DNA of 34,779 nt from Nocardioidaceae bacterium. GTDB taxonomy: Bacteria; Actinomycetota; Actinomycetes; Propionibacteriales; Nocardioidaceae. Below are positions 7,300-13,549 of the stretch, one piece after another. Below the pieces are notes generated by a model, which was not told the origin of the DNA, searched no databases, and worked only from the letters and a program-made list of their open reading frames with translations. Both the position numbers and the translations under genes were made by a program. Each line of letters starts with the position of its first letter. Position 1 is the first letter of the stretch. The stretch is taken from positions 1 to 34,779 of the forward strand of contig JAICWH010000025.1 in NCBI GenBank assembly GCA_025934895.1, read 5' to 3'.

Positions 7300-8637
7300 T
7301 CAGAGGCCGCGGAACCGGTTGATCTCGCTCAGGAGCCGCGCCCGCATCTCCTCGTCGCGGACGCCGAGCCCCTCGGCCGGCGCCAGGCACAGCACCCCCA
7401 CCTTGCCCTGGTGCAGGTTGGCGTGCACGTCGTACGTCGCCTGGCCGACCTCGTCCATCGGATAGGCCTTGGACAGGGTCGGGTGGATCCGGCCCCGGAC
7501 GATCAGCCGGTTCGCCTCCCAGGCCTCGCGGTAGTTCGCGAAGTGCGAGCCGACGATGCGCTTGAGACTCATCCACAGGTAGCGGTTGTCGTACTCGTGC
7601 AGGTAGCCACTGGTCGAGGCGCAGGTGACGATCGTGCCGCCCTTGCGCGCCGCGAACACCGAGGCCCCGAAGGTCTCCCGGCCCGGGTGCTCGAAGACGA
7701 TGTCCACGTCCTCGCCTCCGGTGAGCTCGCGGATCCGCTGGCCGAACCGACGCCACTCCTTCGGGTCCTGGGTGCGCTCGTCGCTCCAGAACCGGAAGTC
7801 CTCCGCGCGCCGGTCGATCACCAGCTCGGCCCCCATCCGGTGGCACAGGTCGGCCTTCTCCGGGCTGGAGACCACGCACACCGGGGTCGCGCCGCCGTTC
7901 AGCGCGAGCTGCGTCGCGTAGCCGCCCAGACCGCCACTGGCTCCCCAGATCAGCACGGTGTCGCCCTGCTTCATGTTCGCGCCGTTGCGGCTCACCAGCT
8001 GCCGGTAGGCCGTCGAGCTCACCAGGCCCGGGGTCGCTGCCTCCTCCCAGGTGAGGTGGGCCGGCTTGGGCATCAGCTGGTTGGCCTTCACCAGGGCGAC
8101 CTGGGCCAGACCCCCGAAGTTCGTCTCGAAGCCCCAGATCCGCTGCTCCGGGTCCAGCATCGTGTCGTTGTGGCCCTCGTAGCTCTCGAGCTCTACCGAC
8201 AGGCAGTGTGCGACCACCTCGCGCCCGGGCTGCCACGCGTGCACCCCGGGACCGGTGCGCAGCACCACACCGGCCAGGTCCGATCCCACGACGTGGTAGG
8301 GCAGGTCGTGCTTCGCGGCCAGCGGAGAGCTGCGGCCGTAGCGCTCGAGGAACCCGAAGGTCGACATCGGCTCGAAGATCGAGGTCCACACGGTGTTGTA
8401 GTTGATCGCGCTCGCCATCACCGCGACCAGCGCCTCGCCCGGGCCGAGCTCGGGGACCGCGACCTCCTCCACGTGCAGGGACAGGCGCGGGTCCTTCTCG
8501 CGGGTCGGGAGGCCGACGAACATCTCGACCTCGTCCTTGTGCACCGTCACGGCACGGTAGTGGTCGGGCAGGTCCAGAGCTGCGTAGTCCCGGGCGGTGG
8601 TGTCTCCGGCGAGGACGGCTTCGAGGACGTGCTGCAC
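7300..8637 (-). CDS. ccr: Crotonyl-CoA carboxylase/reductase
   Basis: NADPH-dependent reductive carboxylation of crotonyl-CoA to ethylmalonyl-CoA, the key step of the ethylmalonyl-CoA pathway and a source of ethylmalonyl-CoA extender units. The 445-aa MDR-family protein has the nucleotide loop WGASGGLGGYA (231-241). All four CO2-pocket residues recalled from the Kitasatospora setae enzyme occur at the same numbers: N81 (INYNTVW), F170 and E171 (WGFETNFGG) and H365 (VGSHFANY). True carboxylation, rather than simple reduction, is therefore expected. The GTG at 8637 is preceded by AGGAG with a 5-nt gap; a start 30 bp further up lacks this. The epimerase lies upstream on the same strand, with a ~200-bp leader rich in hairpins between them. 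Confidence 0.96.
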   Translation of the reverse strand: MQHVLEAVLAGDTTARDYAALDLPDHYRAVTVHKDEVEMFVGLPTREKDPRLSLHVEEVAVPELGPGEALVAVMASAINYNTVWTSIFEPMSTFGFLERYGRSSPLAAKHDLPYHVVGSDLAGVVLRTGPGVHAWQPGREVVAHCLSVELESYEGHNDTMLDPEQRIWGFETNFGGLAQVALVKANQLMPKPAHLTWEEAATPGLVSSTAYRQLVSRNGANMKQGDTVLIWGASGGLGGYATQLALNGGATPVCVVSSPEKADLCHRMGAELVIDRRAEDFRFWSDERTQDPKEWRRFGQRIRELTGGEDVDIVFEHPGRETFGASVFAARKGGTIVTCASTSGYLHEYDNRYLWMSLKRIVGSHFANYREAWEANRLIVRGRIHPTLSKAYPMDEVGQATYDVHANLHQGKVGVLCLAPAEGLGVRDEEMRARLLSEINRFRGL

Positions 8638-8712
8638 AGGGGCTCCTGGGTCCGGGGGTGGCCGCAATGTAGCGACCGGCTGGCGACCGTGTCAGCCGGT
8701 TGTGACCTATCT

Positions 8713-8749
8713 GGCTCCGCGGAGCCTCCGCGGGGGCTCCGCGGAGGCT
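8713..8749 (-). promoter_or_regulatory. Competing GC-rich hairpins in the epimerase-ccr interval
   Basis: 8713-8726 is a perfect 14-bp palindrome (GGCTCCGCGGAGCC). It shares 4 bp with a second hairpin, AGCCTCCGCG (8723-8732) pairing with CGCGGAGGCT (8740-8749) around a 7-nt loop. As RNA the two stems are mutually exclusive. They lie 76-112 nt upstream of the ccr start, so they could be an epimerase terminator, an attenuator-like leader or operator DNA. No U-run follows on the minus strand. Confidence 0.4.
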
Positions 8750-8809
8750 TTGCGGAGGCTGCTGGTGGGTCCTGCCGCGCAGCGACGGCCGTCCCCGGGG
8801 CAGCGCCCA

Positions 8810-8831
8810 CCAGCTCATGACCAGCTCATGA
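8810..8831. repeat. 11-bp tandem direct repeat near the epimerase stop
   Basis: CCAGCTCATGA occurs twice without a gap (8810-8820, 8821-8831). The second copy runs into TGACCTATC (8829-8837), which overlaps the epimerase stop and recurs at 8703-8711. The two TGACCTATC copies flank the hairpin region upstream of ccr. Confidence 0.6.
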
Positions 8832-8835
8832 CCTA

Positions 8836-9297
8836 TCAGTGGCTGGTCGCAGGCTCGACGAGCTCGACGAGCACCCCTCCTGCGTCCTTGGGGTGCACGA
8901 AGTTGATCCGGCTGCCCGCCGTACCCCGTCGAGGCTCGTCGTACAGCAGACGCAGGCCCCGCTCGCGCAGCACCGCGGAGACCTTGTCGAGGTCGGTGAC
9001 CCGGTAGGCCAGCTGCTGCAGGCCCGGGCCCGAGCGGTCCAGGAACTTCGCGATCGTGGAGGTCTGGTCGACGGGGGCCAGGATCTGCAGGCACGCGCCC
9101 GGGTCGTCCGGGCCGCCGACCGAGACCATCGCCTCGCGCACGCCCTGCTCGGTGTTGGTCTCCTGGTGCCGGACCTGCATCCCGAACGCGTTCGCGTAGA
9201 ACGCGAGCGCGTCGTCGAGGTCCGGGACGGCGATGCCGACGTGGTCGATGCACACGAAGAGGGGCCCGAGGCTCTCGGAAATGCTGCTCGCACTCAT
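8836..9297 (-). CDS. mce: Methylmalonyl-CoA/ethylmalonyl-CoA epimerase
   Basis: Interconverts the (S) and (R) forms of methylmalonyl-CoA, and probably ethylmalonyl-CoA, as a metal-dependent VOC-fold enzyme. The 153-aa length is typical. Expected ligands and conserved blocks are H19 in CIDHVGIAV, Q71 in LQILAP, then IAKFLDRSGPGLQQLAYRV and E145 in LVELVEP. Where the propionibacterial enzyme has a His in GLHH, this protein has Gln (Q94/Q95), a variant I recall as common in actinobacterial epimerases. The start is uncertain: ATG 9297 fits the family N-terminus, ATG 9306 is in frame, and neither has a clear Shine-Dalgarno. It sits upstream of ccr on the same strand, so ethylmalonyl-CoA made by Ccr is a natural substrate. 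Confidence 0.9.
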   Translation of the reverse strand: MSASSISESLGPLFVCIDHVGIAVPDLDDALAFYANAFGMQVRHQETNTEQGVREAMVSVGGPDDPGACLQILAPVDQTSTIAKFLDRSGPGLQQLAYRVTDLDKVSAVLRERGLRLLYDEPRRGTAGSRINFVHPKDAGGVLVELVEPATSH

Positions 9298-9434
9298 GAG
9301 CACCATGGTGGCACGCGGGCGTCCGTCAGGGCGTGTGACCTGTTCCTCACGTCGGCTGACCTGGCGCACTGCTGGACCACCCGTCCGCTGGGTATCGTCA
9401 TCAGGAGAATGTCTATCGTCCCGCAGGAGGCGTC

Positions 9435-10622
9435 ATGTCCGGATCCGTGATCGTTGCTGGTGCCCGCACCCCGATCGGGCGGCTGCTGGGGGGTCTGAAG
9501 GACCTGAGTGCCGCCGACCTCGGTGGGGTAGCGATCAAGGCTGCCCTGACCAGGGCCGGCATCACCGGTGACCAGGTCGAGTACGTGATCCTGGGTCAGG
9601 TGATCCAGGCGGGCGCCGGTCAGATCACCGCGCGGCAGGCGGCGCACAAGGGCGGGATCCCGTTGGACGTGCCCTCGATCACCATCAACAAGGTGTGCCT
9701 GTCGGGGATGAACGCGATCGCGCTTGCCGACCAGCTGATCCGCGCAGGGGAGCACGAGATCATCGTGGCGGGCGGGATGGAGTCGATGACGAACGCGCCG
9801 CACCTGCTGCCCAAGTCACGCGAGGGGTTCAAGTACGGCGATGTGAAGCTGGTGGACTCGATGGCGTACGACGCGCTGTGGGACGTGTTCACGGAGCAGG
9901 CGATGGGCTCGCTGACCGAGAAGTGCAACGTCGACGGGTTGCAGCTGACCCGCGCCGAGCAGGACGAGTTCGCGGCCGCGTCGCACCAGAAGGCCGCTGC
10001 GGCGTGGAAGGACGGCGTGTTCGACGACGAGGTGGTGCCCGTGGAGGTCCCGCAGCGCAAGGGCGACCCGGTCATCGTGTCCGTCGACGAGGGGGTGCGC
10101 GGTGACACCACGGCGGAGTCCCTGGGCGGGCTGCGGCCGGCGTTCGCATCGGACGGCACCATCACCGCCGGGACGGCGTCCCAGATCTCCGACGGGGCGT
10201 GTGCGGTGGTGGTGATGAGCAAGGCCAAGGCCGAGGAGCTCGGGCTCACCTGGCTGGCCGAGATCGGTGCCTCCGGGCAGGTCGCCGGTCCAGACTCGTC
10301 GTTGCAGCTGCAGCCGGCGAACGCGATCGCCAAGGCGTGCACCAAGGAGGGCATCGAGCCGGCCTCGCTGGATCTGGTCGAGATCAACGAGGCGTTCGCG
10401 GCCGTCGGCATCGCCTCTGCGCGGGCGCTCGGCGTCGCCGACGACAAGGTCAACGTCAACGGGGGTGCGATCGCCCTGGGCCACCCGGTGGGGATGTCCG
10501 GGGCCCGGATCGTGCTGCACCTGGCCCTCGAGCTCAAGCGCCGAGGCGGCGGCACCGGTGCGGCCGCCCTCTGCGGCGGCGGCGGCCAGGGCGATGCCCT
10601 CATCCTCCACGTCGCGGCCTGA
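9435..10622 (+). CDS. Acetyl-CoA C-acetyltransferase (thiolase)
   Basis: Condenses two acetyl-CoA to acetoacetyl-CoA, or cleaves 3-ketoacyl-CoA, in the cytoplasm. The 395-aa length and motifs are those of biosynthetic-type thiolases. The nucleophile is C88 in NKVCLSG, the signature [13 protein letters not shown] is at about 113-125, and the remaining catalytic residues are H350 in [10 protein letters not shown] and C380 in [16 protein letters not shown] five nt before the ATG supports the start. The gene is divergent from the epimerase/ccr pair and only 10 bp before meaB, so it is read with that chaperone gene. With the hydroxyacyl-CoA dehydrogenase and enoyl-CoA hydratase elsewhere in the window it could supply crotonyl-CoA to Ccr. 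Confidence 0.93.
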   Translation: MSGSVIVAGARTPIGRLLGGLKDLSAADLGGVAIKAALTRAGITGDQVEYVILGQVIQAGAGQITARQAAHKGGIPLDVPSITINKVCLSGMNAIALADQLIRAGEHEIIVAGGMESMTNAPHLLPKSREGFKYGDVKLVDSMAYDALWDVFTEQAMGSLTEKCNVDGLQLTRAEQDEFAAASHQKAAAAWKDGVFDDEVVPVEVPQRKGDPVIVSVDEGVRGDTTAESLGGLRPAFASDGTITAGTASQISDGACAVVVMSKAKAEELGLTWLAEIGASGQVAGPDSSLQLQPANAIAKACTKEGIEPASLDLVEINEAFAAVGIASARALGVADDKVNVNGGAIALGHPVGMSGARIVLHLALELKRRGGGTGAAALCGGGGQGDALILHVAA

Positions 10623-10632
10623 GGGGGCCCCG

Positions 10633-11613
10633 GTGACATCGGTCGGTGGGCGTCGTTCGCGTGCCTCCGTGCCCGATCTGGTCGAGCGCGCCCGCAGCGG
10701 GGAGGCCCGGGCGGTGGCCCGCCTGATCTCCCTGGTCGAGGACGAGTCGCCGCTCCTGCGGGAGGTGATGGCCGGCCTCGCGCCGTACACCGGGAACGCG
10801 CAGATCGTCGGCATCACCGGCTCGCCCGGGGTCGGGAAGTCGACGTCGACCAACGCGCTGGTGAAGGCGCTGCGCGCCACCGGGAAGCGGGTGGGGGTGC
10901 TCGCCGTCGACCCGAGCTCGCCGTTCTCCGGGGGCGCGCTGCTCGGTGACCGGGTCCGGATGCAGGACCACGCGCTGGACCGGGATGTCTACATCCGCTC
11001 GATGGCCTCGCGCGGCCACCTCGGTGGGCTGTCCTGGTCGACCCCGCAGGCGCTGCGGGTGCTCGACGCTGCCGGCTGCGACGTCGTGGTCATCGAGACG
11101 GTGGGGGTCGGGCAGAGCGAGGTGGAGATCGCCGGCCTCGCGGACACCACGTTGGTGCTGGTCGCCCCCGGGATGGGTGACGGCATCCAGGCCGCGAAGG
11201 CCGGCATCCTGGAGATCGGCGACGTCTATGTGGTCAACAAGGCCGACCGCGACGGCGCCCAGACGGTGCGCCGGGACCTGCGCGCCATGATCGCCCTGGC
11301 CGAGCGCACCGAGGAGGGCTGGCGGCCGCCGATCGTGATGACGGTGGCGCAGACCGGCGACGGGGTCTACGACGTCGTGGAGAAGATCGACGCGCACCGG
11401 GTCTGGATGGAGAAGTCCGGCGAGCTGGAGCGGCGTCGGGTACGACGGGCGCGTGACGAGATCGAGGCGATCGCTGTGACCTCGCTGCGCAGGCGCTGGG
11501 GTGACGTGCACGCACGCACCGAGCTCGACGCGTTGGCCGAGCAGGTGGTGGCAGGCGCCTCCGACCCGTACGTCGCCGCCGACTCGCTCCTGGAGACCTA
11601 CACCGAGCGGTAG
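10633..11613 (+). CDS. meaB: MeaB/ArgK-family GTPase, acyl-CoA mutase chaperone
   Basis: A G3E P-loop GTPase that gates cobalamin loading and protects B12-dependent acyl-CoA mutases from inactivation. The 326-aa product has the P-loop GSPGVGKST (63-71), the switch region DPSSPFSGGALLGDR (93-107), the family motif ETVGVGQSE (155-163) and the guanine-specificity motif NKAD (202-205). I chose the GTG at 10633, where a GAGGGGG purine tract lies about 6 nt upstream and the thiolase stop is 10 bp away; GTG 10669 is possible. The mutase it probably serves, the IcmA-type subunit, lies about 2 kb downstream on the same strand. Confidence 0.93.
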   Translation: MTSVGGRRSRASVPDLVERARSGEARAVARLISLVEDESPLLREVMAGLAPYTGNAQIVGITGSPGVGKSTSTNALVKALRATGKRVGVLAVDPSSPFSGGALLGDRVRMQDHALDRDVYIRSMASRGHLGGLSWSTPQALRVLDAAGCDVVVIETVGVGQSEVEIAGLADTTLVLVAPGMGDGIQAAKAGILEIGDVYVVNKADRDGAQTVRRDLRAMIALAERTEEGWRPPIVMTVAQTGDGVYDVVEKIDAHRVWMEKSGELERRRVRRARDEIEAIAVTSLRRRWGDVHARTELDALAEQVVAGASDPYVAADSLLETYTER

Positions 11614-11627
11614 ACCGGTCGGCTCGA

Positions 11628-11652
11628 GCCGTCGGCCGAGGTGGCCGACGGC
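11628..11652 (+). terminator. Intrinsic-type hairpin after meaB
   Basis: A perfect 10-bp stem, GCCGTCGGCC with GGCCGACGGC, closes a 5-nt loop (GAGGT) 14 bp past the meaB stop. There is no T-run, as is common for actinobacterial terminators. It also lies just past the 3' end of the convergent 148-aa gene, so it may act on both strands. Confidence 0.65.
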
Positions 11653-11681
11653 GACCTCTCACCGCGCCACGGCGCGGAGCA

Positions 11682-12128
11682 TCAGGGCCGTCGGGGCCGG
11701 CTCGGCGGGGGCCCGGCGTCGTGGTCGGGGTGGCCGTGGGTGCGGCGCTGCTCCTTCAGGGACGCCTCGAACAGGTGCCGCCGACCGTCGGTGAGCGTGT
11801 CGCGGGCCTGCTTCTCGAAGTCGCGGAAGACCGACCAGTACGTGTCGTCGTACTCCTCGATGATCTGGAACGTCCAGTGGCCGGGGGTCACGTTGCGCCC
11901 GACCAGGTCGTGCTCGAGCCGGTCGGCCAGGTCGTGGTGCCTGGCCTTGCGCAGCAGCTCGACGCCCTCGCCGAGCTGGAAGTCGGCCGTGCCGGTGAGC
12001 TGGTGGAAGGAGTACAGGTGGCCCCGGGCGCGCTCGACGGTCTCCAGTGCCTCCGTGATCTTGCCCACCGCCTCGACCGTGTCCGCGCCGATGCCGTCCT
12101 CGTCGCCGGCCGTGCCGTCCTCGCTCAT
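11682..12128 (-). CDS. Conserved hypothetical protein (148 aa)
   Basis: A soluble, mostly helical protein with no signal peptide. The core (about residues 30-120) contains blocks that look like a conserved actinobacterial family: ARGHLYSFHQLTG, LGEGVELLRKA, LADRLEHDLVGRN and IIEEYDDTYW. The N-terminus is acidic, and the C-terminus is basic and proline-rich (PPPSRPRRP). No catalytic motif is recognised and I assign no function. It points toward meaB and away from the small membrane-protein genes to its right. No strong Shine-Dalgarno is visible before the ATG at 12128, so the start is less certain than the frame. Confidence 0.7.
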   Translation of the reverse strand: MSEDGTAGDEDGIGADTVEAVGKITEALETVERARGHLYSFHQLTGTADFQLGEGVELLRKARHHDLADRLEHDLVGRNVTPGHWTFQIIEEYDDTYWSVFRDFEKQARDTLTDGRRHLFEASLKEQRRTHGHPDHDAGPPPSRPRRP

Positions 12129-12193
12129 GGTCGCTTCGTACCCAGCGCGCGCGCCTCCACCACCTCGCCCCCGCTCTTTGCTACCAATGACGC

Positions 12194-12349
12194 ATGAAGA
12201 AGCTGCTGGGCGTCGCTGCGATCGCCTTCGCGCTGTTCTACCTGCTGAGCCAGCCGCAGGGGGCCGCGGACGCGGTGCGGAGCGGCATCGGGCTGGTCGG
12301 CGACGCGTTCGACGCCCTGACCACCTTCATCACCGCGTTGTTCCGCTAG
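12194..12349 (+). CDS. Small single-span membrane protein (51 aa)
   Basis: A 51-aa open frame starting MKKLLGVAAIAFALFYLL, i.e. two lysines followed by about 15 hydrophobic residues, which is either a signal-anchor or an uncleaved transmembrane helix. The rest (GAADAVRSGIGLVGDAFDALTTFITALF) is amphipathic, with a second hydrophobic patch at the C-terminus. Its stop lies 7 bp before the GTG of the PH-domain protein, so the two are probably cotranscribed and may interact in the membrane. Third-position G/C use fits coding DNA. Function unknown. Confidence 0.7.
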   Translation: MKKLLGVAAIAFALFYLLSQPQGAADAVRSGIGLVGDAFDALTTFITALFR

Positions 12350-12356
12350 GCCAGGC

Positions 12357-12953
12357 GTGCCGAGGGGCCGGGCCGAGGAGAAGCGCGAGCGGCCCCGCAG
12401 ACGAGGAGAGAGCTGGCTGAGCTGGCAGCGTAGTCGGCGAGTCAGCGCGAGGCTGCTGGAGTCCCCCGAGGACGCGGAGGTGATCGTCGACGAGGTGCAT
12501 CACCACTGGGTGGTCTACACGCTGCCGGCGCTCGAGGCGGTGGCCGCCCTGGTGGTGCTGTATGTCTTCCTGTTGTCGTCGCCCCGGGTCGGCCCGCTGC
12601 TGCTCGCCGTGGCCGCGGCTCTGCTCGGGCATGCGGCCTGGCGGGCGCTCAACCTCTACATGGACGTCTTCGTGATCACCGACCTCCGGGTCTTCCGGGT
12701 CACCGGGGTGACGCCGCTGACGACGCGCAAGCAGGCCAGCACGCCGCTGTCGCGAATCCTGGACATCACGGTCAGCCAGCCGCCGCTGGGACTGCTGTTG
12801 GGCTACGGCCACTTCACGTTCGAGTCGGCGGCCCAGGAGCAGGGGCTGCGGGACATCCGGTTCGTCAACGACCCGATGCGCAGGGACAAGACGATCCAGA
12901 ACCAGCAGATGGAGGTGCTGCGCAGACAGCGTCGCAACCCGCGCGGAGGCTGA
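12357..12953 (+). CDS. Bacterial PH-domain (bPH2-like) membrane protein
   Basis: A 198-aa protein: an Arg/Glu-rich cytoplasmic N-terminus (1-40), two adjacent membrane segments (about 49-72 and 77-97), then a beta-rich domain. That domain shows the pattern of YdbS/YdbT-like bacterial PH domains: DVFVITDLRVFRVTGV, STPLSRILDITVSQPPLG, LLGYGHFTFESA and IRFVNDP. The tail is basic. Members are membrane-associated and their ligand is mostly unknown. It starts with GTG 7 bp after the 51-aa gene. The MarR gene follows after a 29-bp gap with its own -10-like element, so regulation may separate there. Confidence 0.8.
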   Translation: MPRGRAEEKRERPRRRGESWLSWQRSRRVSARLLESPEDAEVIVDEVHHHWVVYTLPALEAVAALVVLYVFLLSSPRVGPLLLAVAAALLGHAAWRALNLYMDVFVITDLRVFRVTGVTPLTTRKQASTPLSRILDITVSQPPLGLLLGYGHFTFESAAQEQGLRDIRFVNDPMRRDKTIQNQQMEVLRRQRRNPRGG

Positions 12954-12970
12954 ACCGCGGCCGGCTCGAC

Positions 12971-12976
12971 TACTGT
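12971..12976 (+). promoter_or_regulatory. -10 element of the marR gene (leaderless)
   Basis: TACTGT lies exactly 6 nt before the ATG at 12983. This TANNNT-6-ATG spacing is the pattern of leaderless actinobacterial transcripts, and no Shine-Dalgarno is present to support a conventional leader. Confidence 0.45.
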
Positions 12977-12982
12977 CGCCAC

Positions 12983-13489
12983 ATGGCCAAGGGCGTGCGC
13001 AAGAAGCTGGCGTTCGACCCGATCGACGAGGCCGCCCGCCAGTGGGGGCTGCGCTGGGCGGCCGTGGACCAGATGCATGCGGTGACGTCGCTGATGCGGG
13101 TCCAGCAGCTGGTCCTCGCCGAACTCGACGAGATCCTGCGCCCGCACGGCCTGTCCTTCGCCCGCTATGAGGCGCTGGTGCTGCTCACCTTCTCGCGGAC
13201 CGGGGAGCTGCCGCTGGGCAAGATGGGGGAGCGTCTGCAGGTGCATCCCACCTCCGTGACGTCCATCGTGGACCGGCTGGAGGCGGCCGGGCTCGTCGTC
13301 CGACGTCGGCACCCCGAGGATGGGCGGGCGGTCCTCGCGGGGATCACCGAGGCCGGGCGGACCGTGGTGGAGGCGGCGACCGCCGACCTGGTCGAGGCCC
13401 GCTTCGCGCTCGGCGACGTGCCGGTCGAGACGCTGCACGAGCTCTCGGAGATGCTGCGGCCGCTGCGCGCGGAAGCCGGAGACTTCTGA
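12983..13489 (+). CDS. MarR-family transcriptional regulator
   Basis: A 168-aa dimeric winged-helix regulator. The central recognition region is LQVHPTSVTSIVDRLEAAGL (about 85-104), followed by the wing RRRHPEDGRAVLAGIT (107-122), the standard MarR layout (D-x-R in the wing). N- and C-terminal helices would form the dimer interface. It stands 60 bp upstream of the IcmA-type mutase in the same direction. The intervening DNA carries a perfect 12-bp palindrome set between a -35 and a -10, so this protein is the natural candidate to repress the mutase gene, possibly with an acyl-CoA as ligand. That link is inference. Confidence 0.9.
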   Translation: MAKGVRKKLAFDPIDEAARQWGLRWAAVDQMHAVTSLMRVQQLVLAELDEILRPHGLSFARYEALVLLTFSRTGELPLGKMGERLQVHPTSVTSIVDRLEAAGLVVRRRHPEDGRAVLAGITEAGRTVVEAATADLVEARFALGDVPVETLHELSEMLRPLRAEAGDF

Positions 13490-13494
13490 ACCAC

Positions 13495-13523
13495 TGGAAA
13501 TTAGTAGGACGTCCTAGTATTCT
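13495..13523 (+). promoter_or_regulatory. Mutase promoter with palindromic operator
   Basis: TGGAAA (13495-13500) and TATTCT (13518-13523), spaced by 17 bp, each match 4 of 6 consensus bases of a housekeeping promoter. The spacer holds TAGGACGTCCTA (13505-13516), a perfect 12-bp palindrome in the classic repressor position. The MarR gene just upstream is the obvious candidate binder. A GGAG Shine-Dalgarno (13541-13544) follows, 5 nt before the ATG. Confidence 0.65.
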
Positions 13524-13549
13524 GGGGTCTCATCCGACTTGGAGGCCCC

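Noticed and set aside
5996-9253. Very long minus-strand open frame spanning DivIVA, ccr and epimerase
   Set aside because: It is an out-of-frame shadow of three recognisable genes on the same strand and crosses their intergenic regions.
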